Assembly: GCF_003122205.1 (NCBI RefSeq)
Contig: NZ_QEYE01000002.1
Span: forward strand, 230,356-294,355
Direction of reading: 5' to 3'
Length of the DNA stretch: 64,000 nt
DNA from: Maritimibacter sp. 55A14
Lineage (GTDB): Bacteria > Pseudomonadota > Alphaproteobacteria > Rhodobacterales > Rhodobacteraceae
This document shows, piece by piece, positions 1 through 8,260 of this stretch; the stretch's first letter is position 1, and the number at the start of each line of letters is the position of its first letter. The position numbers were made by a program, and so were the translations under genes. Under the pieces are notes generated by a model. It was not told the origin of the DNA. It saw only the letters and a program-made list of their open reading frames with translations, and made no database searches.

Positions 1-296
1 ATCTCCGCCGGTCTCTCCGGTTCCGATCCGTCGTCCAATGCGACCAACGCAAAGCCGGCAGCCTCATCAAACGGCAGCACCGGCTCGCCGCGCAGGGCCT
101 TGCAGCGCTACTCGGACAGGTGGTTCGGTCTTATCCCATGACGCGTCGCCACTTCCCTGACTGTCACACCCTCGGCGAAGGTCTCCGCGACGATCCGCGC
201 TTTGATCTCCTCGGGCCACCGTCGGCGGCCCGTTGTTACTGTCACAATCTCCATTACTCGACCGGACTCCATCCCGTGCTCCGTTTGGACTCCCAT
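1..296 (-). pseudogene. IS66-family OrfA (TnpA-like) remnant with in-frame stop
   Basis: Reading leftward from 296, the protein has the helix-turn-helix of the small IS66 accessory protein: RRRWPEEIKARIVAET, then a VREVATRHGI segment and RPNHLSE. In the family LSE is followed by Trp. Here the codon is TAG (around 108-110), and the same frame then continues with CKALRGEPVLPFDEAAGF to the window edge, as expected for the acidic tail of OrfA. I therefore read one gene with a Trp-to-stop change, cut by the window edge. IS66 OrfA is needed for transposition together with OrfB and the DDE transposase, none of which is visible here. The element is probably dead, unless the stop is a sequencing error. 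Confidence 0.75.
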
Positions 297-427
297 CGAT
301 GACCTCCCGTCTGAACTCTACAGGCCAGCCAATCGCAGAACGTCAAATCGGCAGAAAGATGGGGTCTACGCCCCGCTTGCGTTTCTGCGCGATCCGCCCT
401 CCCAACACAAACGAGTGATACGTTGCA

Positions 428-1600
428 TCAAAGATGTCGGCGTTCCTGTTCGACAATGCGGACAATGCCTGTCTGGCGAGATACGTCGAACTTGTTGAAG
501 ATCGCCTTGACCTGACTCCTGACGGTCCAGACGCTGACATCTCGCTCCCGGGCTATATCTGAAAGGCTGTTTTCGGTATCGATGGCCACGGCGACCTCCG
601 CCTCGGCGGGGGTCAGGCCGTAGCGATTGACCAGTCGCTCTAGGATTCGGTGATCGGACGGCTGCGGCTGGATGGTGATCATCAGGCATGGCTCGTCGAC
701 CTTGCACACCGCACCCAGGGCCGATGCCGTTGCAGCATCACCCTTGTAAGGCAAAATCTGGATGGCAAAGCTCTCGGCAGCCAGCAGATTGAGATTATCT
801 ATTCTCACCGGAAAGAGGGCTGCGCCCTTGATGAGGGATCTCGCCGCCAGTTTGAGCGCACCGGCAAGCCGGTCATCGACGAAGTAAAGACGACTCCGAT
901 CATCCACATATACGATGTTGCCCAGGCATAAGCGCCGTTGCGCGGAGTGGGAGGTATAAAGAACTCGCCTTGCGGCGTCGATGACGATGACCTCTGTCTG
1001 GAACTCGTCCTGGGTATTGAGCGCCTGTGACTGAGCATATTCCTTGAGGGCTTTCCCCCCGAGGGCCCTGTTGATCTCGAAAGCTTGCGTGAGGTGCGGG
1101 GATAGAAGGGACAGAAGCGTGACGAAATCCGCTTCCCAGCGTTCTGCAAACCGCGAAGGAATATGCCCGCCGAAACCGATAAAGCGTCCTTCGTCCCTGA
1201 AGAGAGGCAGGCCTGCCCCACTGGCCGCGTCTTCGTCCACGCGTAGGAAATCAAGGTAGAACTCCGATCGCAAAAGTTTTTCACGGGAACAGAATGCATC
1301 ACCCGCCTGCGCCACGCCTACGGGCTCATTCAGCCACCCATCCATGTAGGGGTTCAAATGGGCATAGTGGTCTTCGTACTGCTTTAACAAGAATGGGTCA
1401 TACCCGGATGATATTTGTCCCAGATCCGTTCCCGTCGCGGCATCGTATCCAATCAGAAATACCTTTGCTCCTGATGTTTCGCGATGCAACCTTTGGACTA
1501 CGTGATGCCATTTGTCGCGATCGAGTGCCGCGGAGTAGATGTCTCCAACGAGATCCGAAAACAGTTCTGTATTCCTCAATAAATCCATGCGAACTGCCAT
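428..1600 (-). CDS. LuxR-type HTH transcriptional regulator
   Basis: A protein of about 390 residues with a C-terminal LuxR/GerE helix-turn-helix (LTPAEAEVAVAIDTENS, then SDIARERDVSVWTVRSQV and AIFNKFDVSRQ). The N-terminal 300 residues look like a PAS/GAF-like sensory region and show no homoserine-lactone pocket I can recognise. The open frame runs further upstream to 1852, but that extension lies in IS5 debris (from about 1666). I therefore chose the Met at 1600; the Met at 1588 is an alternative. It probably binds DNA as a dimer and responds to an unknown small signal. The native promoter was probably displaced by the IS5 fragment that starts about 65 bases upstream. The target genes cannot be told from the sequence. 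Confidence 0.75.
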   Translation of the reverse strand: MAVRMDLLRNTELFSDLVGDIYSAALDRDKWHHVVQRLHRETSGAKVFLIGYDAATGTDLGQISSGYDPFLLKQYEDHYAHLNPYMDGWLNEPVGVAQAGDAFCSREKLLRSEFYLDFLRVDEDAASGAGLPLFRDEGRFIGFGGHIPSRFAERWEADFVTLLSLLSPHLTQAFEINRALGGKALKEYAQSQALNTQDEFQTEVIVIDAARRVLYTSHSAQRRLCLGNIVYVDDRSRLYFVDDRLAGALKLAARSLIKGAALFPVRIDNLNLLAAESFAIQILPYKGDAATASALGAVCKVDEPCLMITIQPQPSDHRILERLVNRYGLTPAEAEVAVAIDTENSLSDIARERDVSVWTVRSQVKAIFNKFDVSRQTGIVRIVEQERRHL

Positions 1601-1665
1601 TCGATTCCAAGCATATGTGGGTTGAGTATACCTGGACAGGCACTTTGCGTCGAACGCGGCGCGTA

Positions 1666-1855
1666 GAGGGGCTTTGTTGCACAAACACCGCAAGGGATTC
1701 ATCTCGTGAATCCAGCGTGGTAGCGGGAGTGCATGAGCAGCTGGGCCCCTACAAAGTATAAGACCACGAACTGGTCGACTTACAATGACGCGCTGAAGCG
1801 ACGCGGATCGCTGGCGATCTGGTTCGATCCCGAGATAACCCACAACATGCAATAG
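1666..1855 (+). mobile_element. IS5-family left end with truncated transposase
   Basis: Starts with the typical end sequence GGGGCTTTGTTGCACAAA (about 1668-1685). From 1733 it encodes a 40-residue peptide beginning MSSWAPTKYKTTNWSTYN and going on to ALKRRGSLAIWFDPE, the N-terminus of an IS5-group transposase. The family protein is about 300 residues. Here it ends at 1855 after a few foreign residues, because the element is joined to the copy-1 direct repeat at about 1845. It cannot transpose. It sits directly upstream of the LuxR-type gene, facing away from it, so it could affect that gene's promoter. Confidence 0.8.
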
Positions 1856-2001
1856 AGCTCTAAGGGAACAGGCAATATCTCATCGCCTAGGCTGTTTTTT
1901 TTCATCACGTAGACTTCGGTCCAGTAGCGGAAAGAGCTTCTCCGGTGGACTGCTATCACCCTCAGCTATGGAAGTTCGGCCTGTATCCCGCTCATGTGCA
2001 C
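1845..2001. repeat. Direct repeat copy 1 (recombinase 3'-end remnant)
   Basis: This stretch is a slightly diverged copy of 2596-2753 (shared core ctctaagggaacaggc, then atatctcatcgcctagg). On the minus strand one frame reads AHERDTGRTSIAEGDSSPP and then EKLFPLLDRSLRDE, matching the last 40 codons of the serine recombinase at 2638-4167. It is therefore the tail of a second, related recombinase gene. The repeats flank the membrane-protein gene at 2054-2506, as would be left by two successive integrations at one site or by recombination between two related elements. Confidence 0.8.
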
Positions 2002-2053
2002 AATATCATTCTGGCCGATACACTGACAGCTAGACAAAAGATCCAATGGTAAA

Positions 2054-2506
2054 TTAGGCCTTACGGATGCCGGTTCGTCGAACAAAAACGGGCTTTGAAA
2101 TCAAATAGAGCAAAATACTGACAAAATTTATCAGTATGAGCCTGATCACCACCCAGGCGCCAGTCAGCGGTATAACATGGTCTTGCGATATGTATACGTT
2201 ACACGACTGCGTGGCACCCGATAAATAATCCAACAAACCACAGAAAGGTTGTCCGAGAAGTACGATCACAGCTAGTAAAACGGAAAAATACCAGATTGTC
2301 GCCTTTGAAACTCTGATTGGCTTGGATTGAAGAAATATTCCAGCAATCAAGACAACCAAAAGAAGTGCTGGATAGAAAATAAGGAACGCACCGACAACTA
2401 TCGGTGACGCAGAGTATGCCAAGCTACTTATTATTGCGGCAGCGCCTGAGGCTACAATGTATAGATAAAATGCGAAACGAAATTCTTGTGGGCTAAACAA
2501 CCGCAT
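2054..2506 (-). CDS. Small integral membrane protein, unknown function
   Basis: The 150-residue product has about four hydrophobic segments: near residues 10-30 (FYLYIVASGAAAIISSL), 36-60, 70-90 and 120-142. Two cysteines near residues 88 and 100 could form a disulfide on the outer face. I recognise no family. It is markedly AT-richer than its surroundings and lies between the two copies of the recombinase-tail repeat, so it is probably cargo of a mobile element. Downstream, at its 3' side, is repeat copy 1; upstream lies the recombinase gene on the same strand, but a gap of about 130 bases holding repeat copy 2 makes a shared operon unlikely. Confidence 0.55.
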   Translation of the reverse strand: MRLFSPQEFRFAFYLYIVASGAAAIISSLAYSASPIVVGAFLIFYPALLLVVLIAGIFLQSKPIRVSKATIWYFSVLLAVIVLLGQPFCGLLDYLSGATQSCNVYISQDHVIPLTGAWVVIRLILINFVSILLYLISKPVFVRRTGIRKA

Positions 2507-2595
2507 GTTCGAATTTTACCATGAGCGGCCACCAAGCAACTCTTCTGCATTCAGATAGAGTCTGCCCCCAACCGGCATGACCTTCGCCTTCCCCG

Positions 2596-2753
2596 ATATG
2601 TAATAAAGCTCTAAGGGAACAGGCGATATCTCATCGCCTAGGCCGCCTCGGTATCATCACGTAAACTTCGATCCAGTAGCGGGAAGAGCTTCTCCGGTGG
2701 ACTGCTATCACCCTCAGCTGTGGAAGTTCGGTCTCTATCCCGCTCATGTGCAC
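2596..2753. repeat. Direct repeat copy 2 (covers recombinase 3' end)
   Basis: The second copy of the repeat at 1845-2001, about 751 bases away in the same orientation. It contains the last 38 or so codons of the serine recombinase plus about 40 bases beyond its stop. Because it includes intact coding sequence, this copy is the functional one and copy 1 is the relic. Confidence 0.8.
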
Positions 2754-4167
2754 CACCTAGGAGGGTCACGTCGTTTTTGACCCGCGTGATCCAAGAATAT
2801 GGCTCAAACGCTGGCTTTTTCCCCGACACCGTTCGGTTCGGCCAGACGTTTTCGACGATCATGCGTTTTTCGGCTCGATTGGCGGATTCGTATAGAAAAA
2901 CAAGGCTATTTCGCAGTTCGGCCAGTTTCTCTTGTTGCACTACCAAGGCCGATGGATCGGGAATCTGGGCGTGCTTCTCCCGCAGTTCAGCCAAGCGCAC
3001 TTGGATCATGGCTTTCTTCCGGGTGAATGTGTCTGAGCTGAGTGTGTCATCGATGAGCAAGTCTTCTAACCGTTCCAGCCGACGTTCTTCATCTTTGATC
3101 TGCAGCGCAATGGCTGACCGCTGGTCTTCCAGAGAGACCAGCGTAGCAGGTCCTTCGGCGTTGGACACCTGTACCGACGCTTGGCTACTCAACTCCAGCT
3201 GTCGCAGTTCTGTCCGGATTGCTTCGTCCAGAACCTCCTCACGGATGGTCTTCGTCGGACAGTTTTGGCGCTTGCAGCGGTAGTAAACGTGGTCCTTTTG
3301 CCGTTCCGGCACCATCGGGTTGTCGCAGAGACCGCAGCGAAAGATGCCCTGGAACAGATGGTTGTGACGTGTGGACTTTGGGCCGGAACGCTCGTTGCGG
3401 ATGGTTTGAACGCGATTCCAAGTGGCGACGGGCACAATCGGTTCATGGATGCCTTCGTAGGTCTTGCCTGAGCTTTTGATGTACATGAGGCCGATGTAGA
3501 ACGGGTTTTGAAGTATGTTGCCAAGGCCACAGAGGGTAAGCCTGCCGCCGCGCGTGTTGCGCAGGCAGCGGCGGTGCATCTCATCAAGGAGCGACTCGTA
3601 CGAATACTGGCCGGTCGCGTAGAGTTCGAATGTGAGGCGGATGAGCGGCGCCGTCTTTGGACAGGGGATCTTGGGTTTGCCGCCGCCTTGGTTCAGATAG
3701 CCCGGCGGTGCCCCCCAAGGGAAAATCCCTTGCTTGAGGCGCCCGGTCATCCCCTTGATGCATTCCTCACGAAGATTGCGGATGTAGTCGGCCGCAATGA
3801 CAGCTTGAATGTCCGCGGTCAGGCGACCGCCACGTGAACGGAAGTCGAGGTTTTCAGTCGCGAAGTGGATATCGATTCCAGCATCGGATAGATCGCTGAT
3901 GTCCGCCCAATCCCGCGGATTTCTCGCCGAACGGTCGATCTTGTGCATTATTAGCCCGACCGCTTTCCCGCGCTTCAACTGCCGGAGCATTTGGATGAAG
4001 ACCGGCCTACCTTGCTTAGCAGCGGTCTCTTTCTCTTCGAACCATTGCGTGACGGTAAGGTTATTCTGACTCGCAAAGACCGTGATGGCGTCTTTCTGTG
4101 CTTCGAGCGAAACCCCCTCGCCTTGCTTCTGGGTGGACACTCGAATGTATCCAAAGCACGGTTTCAT
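2638..4167 (-). CDS. Large serine recombinase (site-specific integrase/resolvase)
   Basis: The 509-residue protein has the order typical of large serine recombinases. First is a resolvase domain (residues 1-145) with GYIRVSTQKQGEGVSLEAQ holding the nucleophile serine near residue 11, and the motif KIDRSARNPRDW with its catalytic arginine. Then comes a recombinase domain (about 160-270), then a zinc ribbon (FRCGLCDNPMVPERQ, with further cysteines in YRCKRQNCPT, about 280-310), then a charged coiled coil (about 340-430). Such enzymes integrate and excise mobile elements by double-strand cleavage at short att sites. The start codon overlaps the stop of the 52-residue gene upstream (ATGA arrangement), so both are translated together. 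A tail fragment of a second copy lies at 1845-2001. Confidence 0.93.
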   Translation of the reverse strand: MKPCFGYIRVSTQKQGEGVSLEAQKDAITVFASQNNLTVTQWFEEKETAAKQGRPVFIQMLRQLKRGKAVGLIMHKIDRSARNPRDWADISDLSDAGIDIHFATENLDFRSRGGRLTADIQAVIAADYIRNLREECIKGMTGRLKQGIFPWGAPPGYLNQGGGKPKIPCPKTAPLIRLTFELYATGQYSYESLLDEMHRRCLRNTRGGRLTLCGLGNILQNPFYIGLMYIKSSGKTYEGIHEPIVPVATWNRVQTIRNERSGPKSTRHNHLFQGIFRCGLCDNPMVPERQKDHVYYRCKRQNCPTKTIREEVLDEAIRTELRQLELSSQASVQVSNAEGPATLVSLEDQRSAIALQIKDEERRLERLEDLLIDDTLSSDTFTRKKAMIQVRLAELREKHAQIPDPSALVVQQEKLAELRNSLVFLYESANRAEKRMIVENVWPNRTVSGKKPAFEPYSWITRVKNDVTLLGGAHERDRDRTSTAEGDSSPPEKLFPLLDRSLRDDTEAA

Positions 4168-4322
4168 AAGTCGATCTTAGTGTCATCGGACTCTACCACA
4201 TCCTCAGATTCCTGCGAGTCGGGGCACGGCCACTCGCCTTCGGCGACGAGCCGTTCGTAGATGCGTTGGCAGATTTCGAGATGCCTTTGGATATGTTTGT
4301 CGATGTGTTGGTCCCTGGCCAT
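4164..4322 (-). CDS. 52-residue acidic protein coupled to the recombinase
   Basis: A small frame starting MARDQHIDKHIQRHLEIC, continuing with RIYERLVAEGEWPCPDS, and ending in an acidic tail (ESEDVVESDDTKIDL). Its stop overlaps the recombinase start by TGA/ATG, which argues for translation and for a related function. From memory, similar peptides of about 50 residues with an acidic SxDSxDxVES-like tail sit just before this recombinase type in other alphaproteobacteria; I cannot check this here. It could be an accessory or directionality factor, but no activity can be read from the sequence. Confidence 0.7.
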   Translation of the reverse strand: MARDQHIDKHIQRHLEICQRIYERLVAEGEWPCPDSQESEDVVESDDTKIDL

Positions 4323-4386
4323 CCCTGAATTCTATTGAACGGCGTCCGCCCCAACTAGACGGTGCCACATCTCTCACACGGATAAG

Positions 4387-4412
4387 AAAAAGCGGCCCAC
4401 CATGTGGGCCGC
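4387..4412 (-). terminator. Rho-independent terminator after the DUF932 gene
   Basis: On the minus strand, GCGGCCCAC and GTGGGCCGC form a perfect 9-bp stem with a 3-base loop, followed by five T residues. It lies 15 bases past the stop of the DUF932 gene and before the recombinase operon, separating the two transcripts. Confidence 0.85.
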
Positions 4413-4426
4413 CAATGGGACGCCGC

Positions 4427-5179
4427 CTATGCGGCAACGATCTCCTCGTTCGCCGATCCGGCCACACTACTGCCGGCGCAAGTCGCATTCAAGACCTGGT
4501 GCAAGCGGCTCGTGAGCGCCGGTTGCTCCGCGATCCTGCCCTCCAAGGCGTGGGTGACGCAGTTGAAAAGCCGCCACGCCGTTTTCACGCCCCAGTCGTG
4601 CGGCGGATCTTCCCAGCGCTCCATAACTGAACCGATCCGCGTGACAGTAATGACCTCGGCCCTGTAGAGCTCAAGGACCGCATGGTCGACTGCTGCCTGC
4701 GACAGGTTCGTCGTGCGATACCGCGCGATGGTCCGGTGTTGAGCATCGCGCTGATCCGCAAGTGGCTCGATGAGATCACCGACAAGCCCCGGCAGATCGC
4801 GCTTGGCCTGGGCCGTGTGTTTGCGCCGCACCACGTGGTCGGCGATGAAGGCGAGGTTGTCGCAGACGAAGACCCGTGAACCGAACGAGAGGCCGATCGG
4901 GAAGGTCTTGTCGTGGCTGTTTCTGAGCCCCACCGTGTCGGTGTAGTCACCGTAGGTGCTCTTGAGCGACAGGACCCCGAAGTACCGCATTCCATCCGGC
5001 GTCACCCCGTGGTGCTCTTCTTCCACGGTATGGCCGTAGAAGCCGAGCGTGAGCCGGACCACATCCACCAGGCGGTGGTGCGGGATCGGTACATGGGTTG
5101 GGGTCGGATCGGGTGTCTGAAGCCCTCGCAATTCTGCATAGTCGAGCGGGGTTGCACCCGCGTGAAGCATGAGCGTCAT
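4427..5179 (-). CDS. DUF932 (phage/plasmid-like) protein
   Basis: A 250-residue protein resembling the DUF932 family: a mid-region with YFGVLSLKSTYGDYTDTVGL, the segment RNSHDKTFPIGLSFGSRVFV and CDNLAFIADHVVRRKHT. DUF932 proteins are widespread on plasmids and phages; their biochemical role is not established. I chose the Met at 5179 because GGAG stands seven bases before it; an in-frame TTG at 5239 is the far limit. The family is often longer, so this may be a short version. It is followed by its own terminator (4387-4412). Confidence 0.8.
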   Translation of the reverse strand: MTLMLHAGATPLDYAELRGLQTPDPTPTHVPIPHHRLVDVVRLTLGFYGHTVEEEHHGVTPDGMRYFGVLSLKSTYGDYTDTVGLRNSHDKTFPIGLSFGSRVFVCDNLAFIADHVVRRKHTAQAKRDLPGLVGDLIEPLADQRDAQHRTIARYRTTNLSQAAVDHAVLELYRAEVITVTRIGSVMERWEDPPHDWGVKTAWRLFNCVTHALEGRIAEQPALTSRLHQVLNATCAGSSVAGSANEEIVAA

Positions 5180-5324
5180 GGCTGTCTCCATTGAGGTTGA
5201 GAAAGGAACAAGTTCCGGTAGCCATGGTACGCGCGACAATCGATCCCGCTAGGTAGTCGGAAATCCCCATACAAGATCGCCATTAAGTCCGGACTGCATG
5301 CGATTGCTCCGCGACCAAGAAATC

Positions 5325-5594
5325 AGTGCGCTTCGAAAGCAGGGTTGGGGTTATGATGCAGATTGGTATCGCGAGGCGCTTGAAAACAAGGGGATAAAGC
5401 CATGCATCCCGTCAAGAAAAGGCCGCAAGCTCCCGATCCCGCACGACGAGGCTCGCTATCGCAAGCGCCACAAAATCGAGAACAGTTTTGCCCGTCTCAA
5501 GGACTGGCGCAGGATGGCCACCAGCTACGACAGGTGCCCGAAGATTTTCCTCTCCGCCTGTGCTCTGGTGGCCGTGGTCATGTTCTGGTTATGA
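5325..5594 (+). pseudogene. IS5-family transposase C-terminal fragment
   Basis: The frame encodes GYDADWYREALENKGIKPCI, then HKIENSFARLKDWRRMATSYDR and ends in a hydrophobic VVMFWL tail, the C-terminal part of an IS5-family DDE transposase including the final catalytic glutamate (HKIENSFARLKD). There is no start codon and the first two thirds are missing; the left junction is near 5300-5325. It belongs to a different IS5 subgroup from the N-terminal fragment at 1733, so the two are not halves of one element. Confidence 0.85.
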
Positions 5595-5760
5595 ATGCTG
5601 ACCCTTCTGTATCTCAGGCGGGCTGAGAAATACAGTTGCTAGATCACAAAGTAGACATTTGGGGCCGAATGCAATGGAGAACAGGATCAAGTGTAAGGGG
5701 CAATTAATTCTGAGATAGCGAAAAAGAAATCACGGATAGGTTGCATTGGAAAATGTTGCC

Positions 5761-6585
5761 TCAGCCATCGGTCACGACAACATCGGACAAATCAGTGCTG
5801 TTCCCTTGCGAATTAGGTAACTTGGGTGTTTGATCAGAATCAGGTGTCTGATCTGAACCACCGGCTTCCCGAATACAGGTATCCAACTCCGCTTGCATTT
5901 GCTCTGTTTTGCTTATTTTGCCGCGACTTGTCAGCGCTGATACTTCGCCTTTCCGGTTTTTAATTCCAAGACGTTGCAGCAGAGACGAGAAGTTTGGGAC
6001 TTCACGCTGCAAATCTGCTCGCAGCAGAAGTTCAATTCTGCGAATATACCACAGAGCAACTGAGCTTGCGTAAAAGTCCTTCTCGTCAGGAGCGCCGCCG
6101 TAAAACTTGGCCACCTTGGCACTCGCGCAAGCCATAGATTCTGACGCGGAATAAAAAGCCTCTGCTGCGCCGCCTGGATTGACGTACTTCACCCCTTCAT
6201 TGACCACCGCTCCTGTCGCAAGAACCGCAGCCAGATCGGATGCTTCGATTGATGAGGCGTTGCCCAAGGCTGCGGCACCAGCAATTGTGATCAGGGCAAC
6301 TACTGACAGGTCGCGATTGCGCGCGGCTTCATCGCCGAGCCCTTTGTATGCGTCGGAAAGCCTAAGTGCATAGATCGCGGTCCGGACGGTGGACTCGGTG
6401 AGAAGTTTCTCGTTTGAGCGAACAGATGTACTGACCTGACGTTCTTGTCTTTTGAGTTCAATCGTACCATCCTCGGACGTCAGCGCGCTCTGCTCGACTT
6501 GCAAAGCCCTGTTCTCATACGCACATCCACCCAAAAATGAACCTGCTGCCAGCGTCATAACAAATAAGCAGAACTTGTTGATCAT
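5761..6585 (-). CDS. Putative lipoprotein, unknown function
   Basis: The 274-residue protein has a lipoprotein signal: a basic start (MINK), a hydrophobic stretch and the lipobox FLGGC with the lipidated Cys near residue 21. The mature part starts with a charged coiled-coil-like helix (about 25-60). A hydrophobic Ala-rich segment follows at about 95-125 (VVALITIAGAAALG), then a Ser/Asp/Gln-rich tail. I recognise no family. An AAGAGAGA ribosome site precedes the ATG at 6585. It follows the peptidase-like gene (6661-7980) on the same strand with a 75-base gap, so the two are probably co-transcribed. Both are AT-richer than neighbouring genes, suggesting recent acquisition. Confidence 0.6.
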   Translation of the reverse strand: MINKFCLFVMTLAAGSFLGGCAYENRALQVEQSALTSEDGTIELKRQERQVSTSVRSNEKLLTESTVRTAIYALRLSDAYKGLGDEAARNRDLSVVALITIAGAAALGNASSIEASDLAAVLATGAVVNEGVKYVNPGGAAEAFYSASESMACASAKVAKFYGGAPDEKDFYASSVALWYIRRIELLLRADLQREVPNFSSLLQRLGIKNRKGEVSALTSRGKISKTEQMQAELDTCIREAGGSDQTPDSDQTPKLPNSQGNSTDLSDVVVTDG

Positions 6586-6660
6586 ATATCTCTCTTAAGA
6601 AAAGTCGGTTTGAAAACTCTCGCGAATTTTGTCGGATCGGCGACGGCTGCAAGCGGTTCG

Positions 6661-7980
6661 TCACTGACTACCTAACACTTCATCCAGAGTCTTGCCCTGA
6701 GCCCCTTTGCCCAATTCCTCTAACTGATCAAAAAACGCATCATCAACGCCGAGATCATATTGGCCAACCAGTGCTGCCGATCGGTGGTTGTTCAATACCG
6801 TTTGAAGTTCGGTATTGTTTGATGCTGCGAGAGCGAGGCCGGTCGTCGCCAGAATTGCGAGATGCTGCGACAATCTTTGCGTGTCTCTTCCGTCATCTAA
6901 AAACGGAATGGAGAGAAAATTATTTTTTGGGGATATTAGTGGCACAAGCAAGTTACTCGCCTCTTCGCGCCCCTCAAAGGCAAGATACCCCAAAGCGACA
7001 CCAGCGTTCACCTTAGCGTCGTTAACAAGAAAGGCCGCTTCTTCGGGATTCTCGGTTGCGAAGTTGGTATCGATGTTTGTCGTTTCTAACACCTTCGAAA
7101 TCAGGGATACTGCACCATCAAAATTGGTGTATCCCGCAACAAGAACGGAGTTTGGCCAAAGTTCAACGTCGTCGTTTAACAGCGCCTCACGGGCCATCCG
7201 AGATACAATTTCGCGGTTTGAATCAAGGATTTCAGAATCCAAACCATGTGGCCATTCAGCTAACAAATATGAACGCGCGAACTGCTCATCATCGAAGTCT
7301 GTTGGCGCATCAGTTTTTTTAGATATTTCGCCCGTAACCGCCAAAGGCTCATCAATAATAATGGCTTCGCCCTGATCGGCTGGAGGAAATGTCTGGGTCG
7401 TATAATACTGATTGCACTCAGCTGAGGTCATTGCCCAATTATTCTCGCTTGCAGAAGCATACATCAAAAAGCCGAAGTTTTGGTTGTGGCCGCCGACATA
7501 GCCAGAGAAGCTTGAATTCAGACCTTGAGCATGGCCTATCTCATGGCCCCAAACTTGCGCATCACGTGCCCGGCTTGGCCTCTTTCTGACAAAAATTGGA
7601 CCACCCGGCCGGGCGCAGCCACTAATGAATCCTGTAATGACAGGGTCGGGGCAGGCCATAATAATGGGGACAACCTGTACTGACGTCCCTGTCGCACTGT
7701 ACAAATTCATATGTTTCGGTCGCCTAGAGTCCATGACGACATTACTGGGGAGGTCGCCAGATAACTCAATGCGCCTAGGATTTGGAAAGCTGACCGGCCC
7801 GCACTGTTCAACCATTTTATTACGCAGAATGGTCAGTGTCTTACCAGCATCGCTGGCGCTATAGCTTACATCTGGATAAACTCCAACGATCAATCTGAAG
7901 CTCTGCTCGGCGCTCGCTTTCGATGCGAAACAGAACAAGAGATAAACTGCGACTGATGTGCGAAAAAATAGGTGCTTCAT
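6661..7980 (-). CDS. Secreted metzincin-like zinc peptidase candidate
   Basis: The 439-residue protein begins with a clear Sec signal (MKHLFFRTSVAVYLLFCFAS, cleavage probably after ASA). At about residues 165-195 it has VWGHEIGHAQGLN, then GHNQNFGFLMYA. HExGHxxGL is the zinc-binding and catalytic core of metzincin-type peptidases, and LMY resembles the Met-turn. The third zinc ligand is normally three residues after the Gly; here the next His is 12 residues after it (GYVGGHN), so the site is unusual or the third ligand differs. The C-terminal half is helical and looks like HEAT-type repeats. Substrate unknown. A strong AGGGGGGG ribosome site precedes the ATG. The lipoprotein gene follows. Confidence 0.6.
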   Translation of the reverse strand: MKHLFFRTSVAVYLLFCFASKASAEQSFRLIVGVYPDVSYSASDAGKTLTILRNKMVEQCGPVSFPNPRRIELSGDLPSNVVMDSRRPKHMNLYSATGTSVQVVPIIMACPDPVITGFISGCARPGGPIFVRKRPSRARDAQVWGHEIGHAQGLNSSFSGYVGGHNQNFGFLMYASASENNWAMTSAECNQYYTTQTFPPADQGEAIIIDEPLAVTGEISKKTDAPTDFDDEQFARSYLLAEWPHGLDSEILDSNREIVSRMAREALLNDDVELWPNSVLVAGYTNFDGAVSLISKVLETTNIDTNFATENPEEAAFLVNDAKVNAGVALGYLAFEGREEASNLLVPLISPKNNFLSIPFLDDGRDTQRLSQHLAILATTGLALAASNNTELQTVLNNHRSAALVGQYDLGVDDAFFDQLEELGKGAQGKTLDEVLGSQ

Positions 7981-8260
7981 AAGCTCACCCCCCCTAAGTG
8001 GAGCAGATTATACACTGTTCTACGCCAAATAGAAGAATTTGTTTTGACGATGGGGTCATATCGTGATGATCTCTATGCTCTTGTCCCAACTTCCGTGCCC
8101 TGTTTTGGCGGCTCTGACTTACGGTGCGTAGAAAAGGATATTCGTGATTGAGCAAACATTTGTTCCCTTCGCCGCATTGGGCAGACTGAGCTCGAAACCG
8201 TCATCCTCTGCTTACTCCCTGAAGGTCCGCTACACTTCCTGCAAGCCTCGCCCAAGAACT

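Noticed and set aside
1733..5594. The IS5 N-terminal piece (1733) and the C-terminal piece (5325-5594) as two halves of one element split by the recombinase island
   Set aside because: Both are on the plus strand, but the N-terminal piece belongs to the KYKTTNW...RRGSLAIWFDPE subgroup, whose C-terminus differs from the HKIENSFARLKDWRR piece; the fragment at 16783-17070 fits the first subgroup better.
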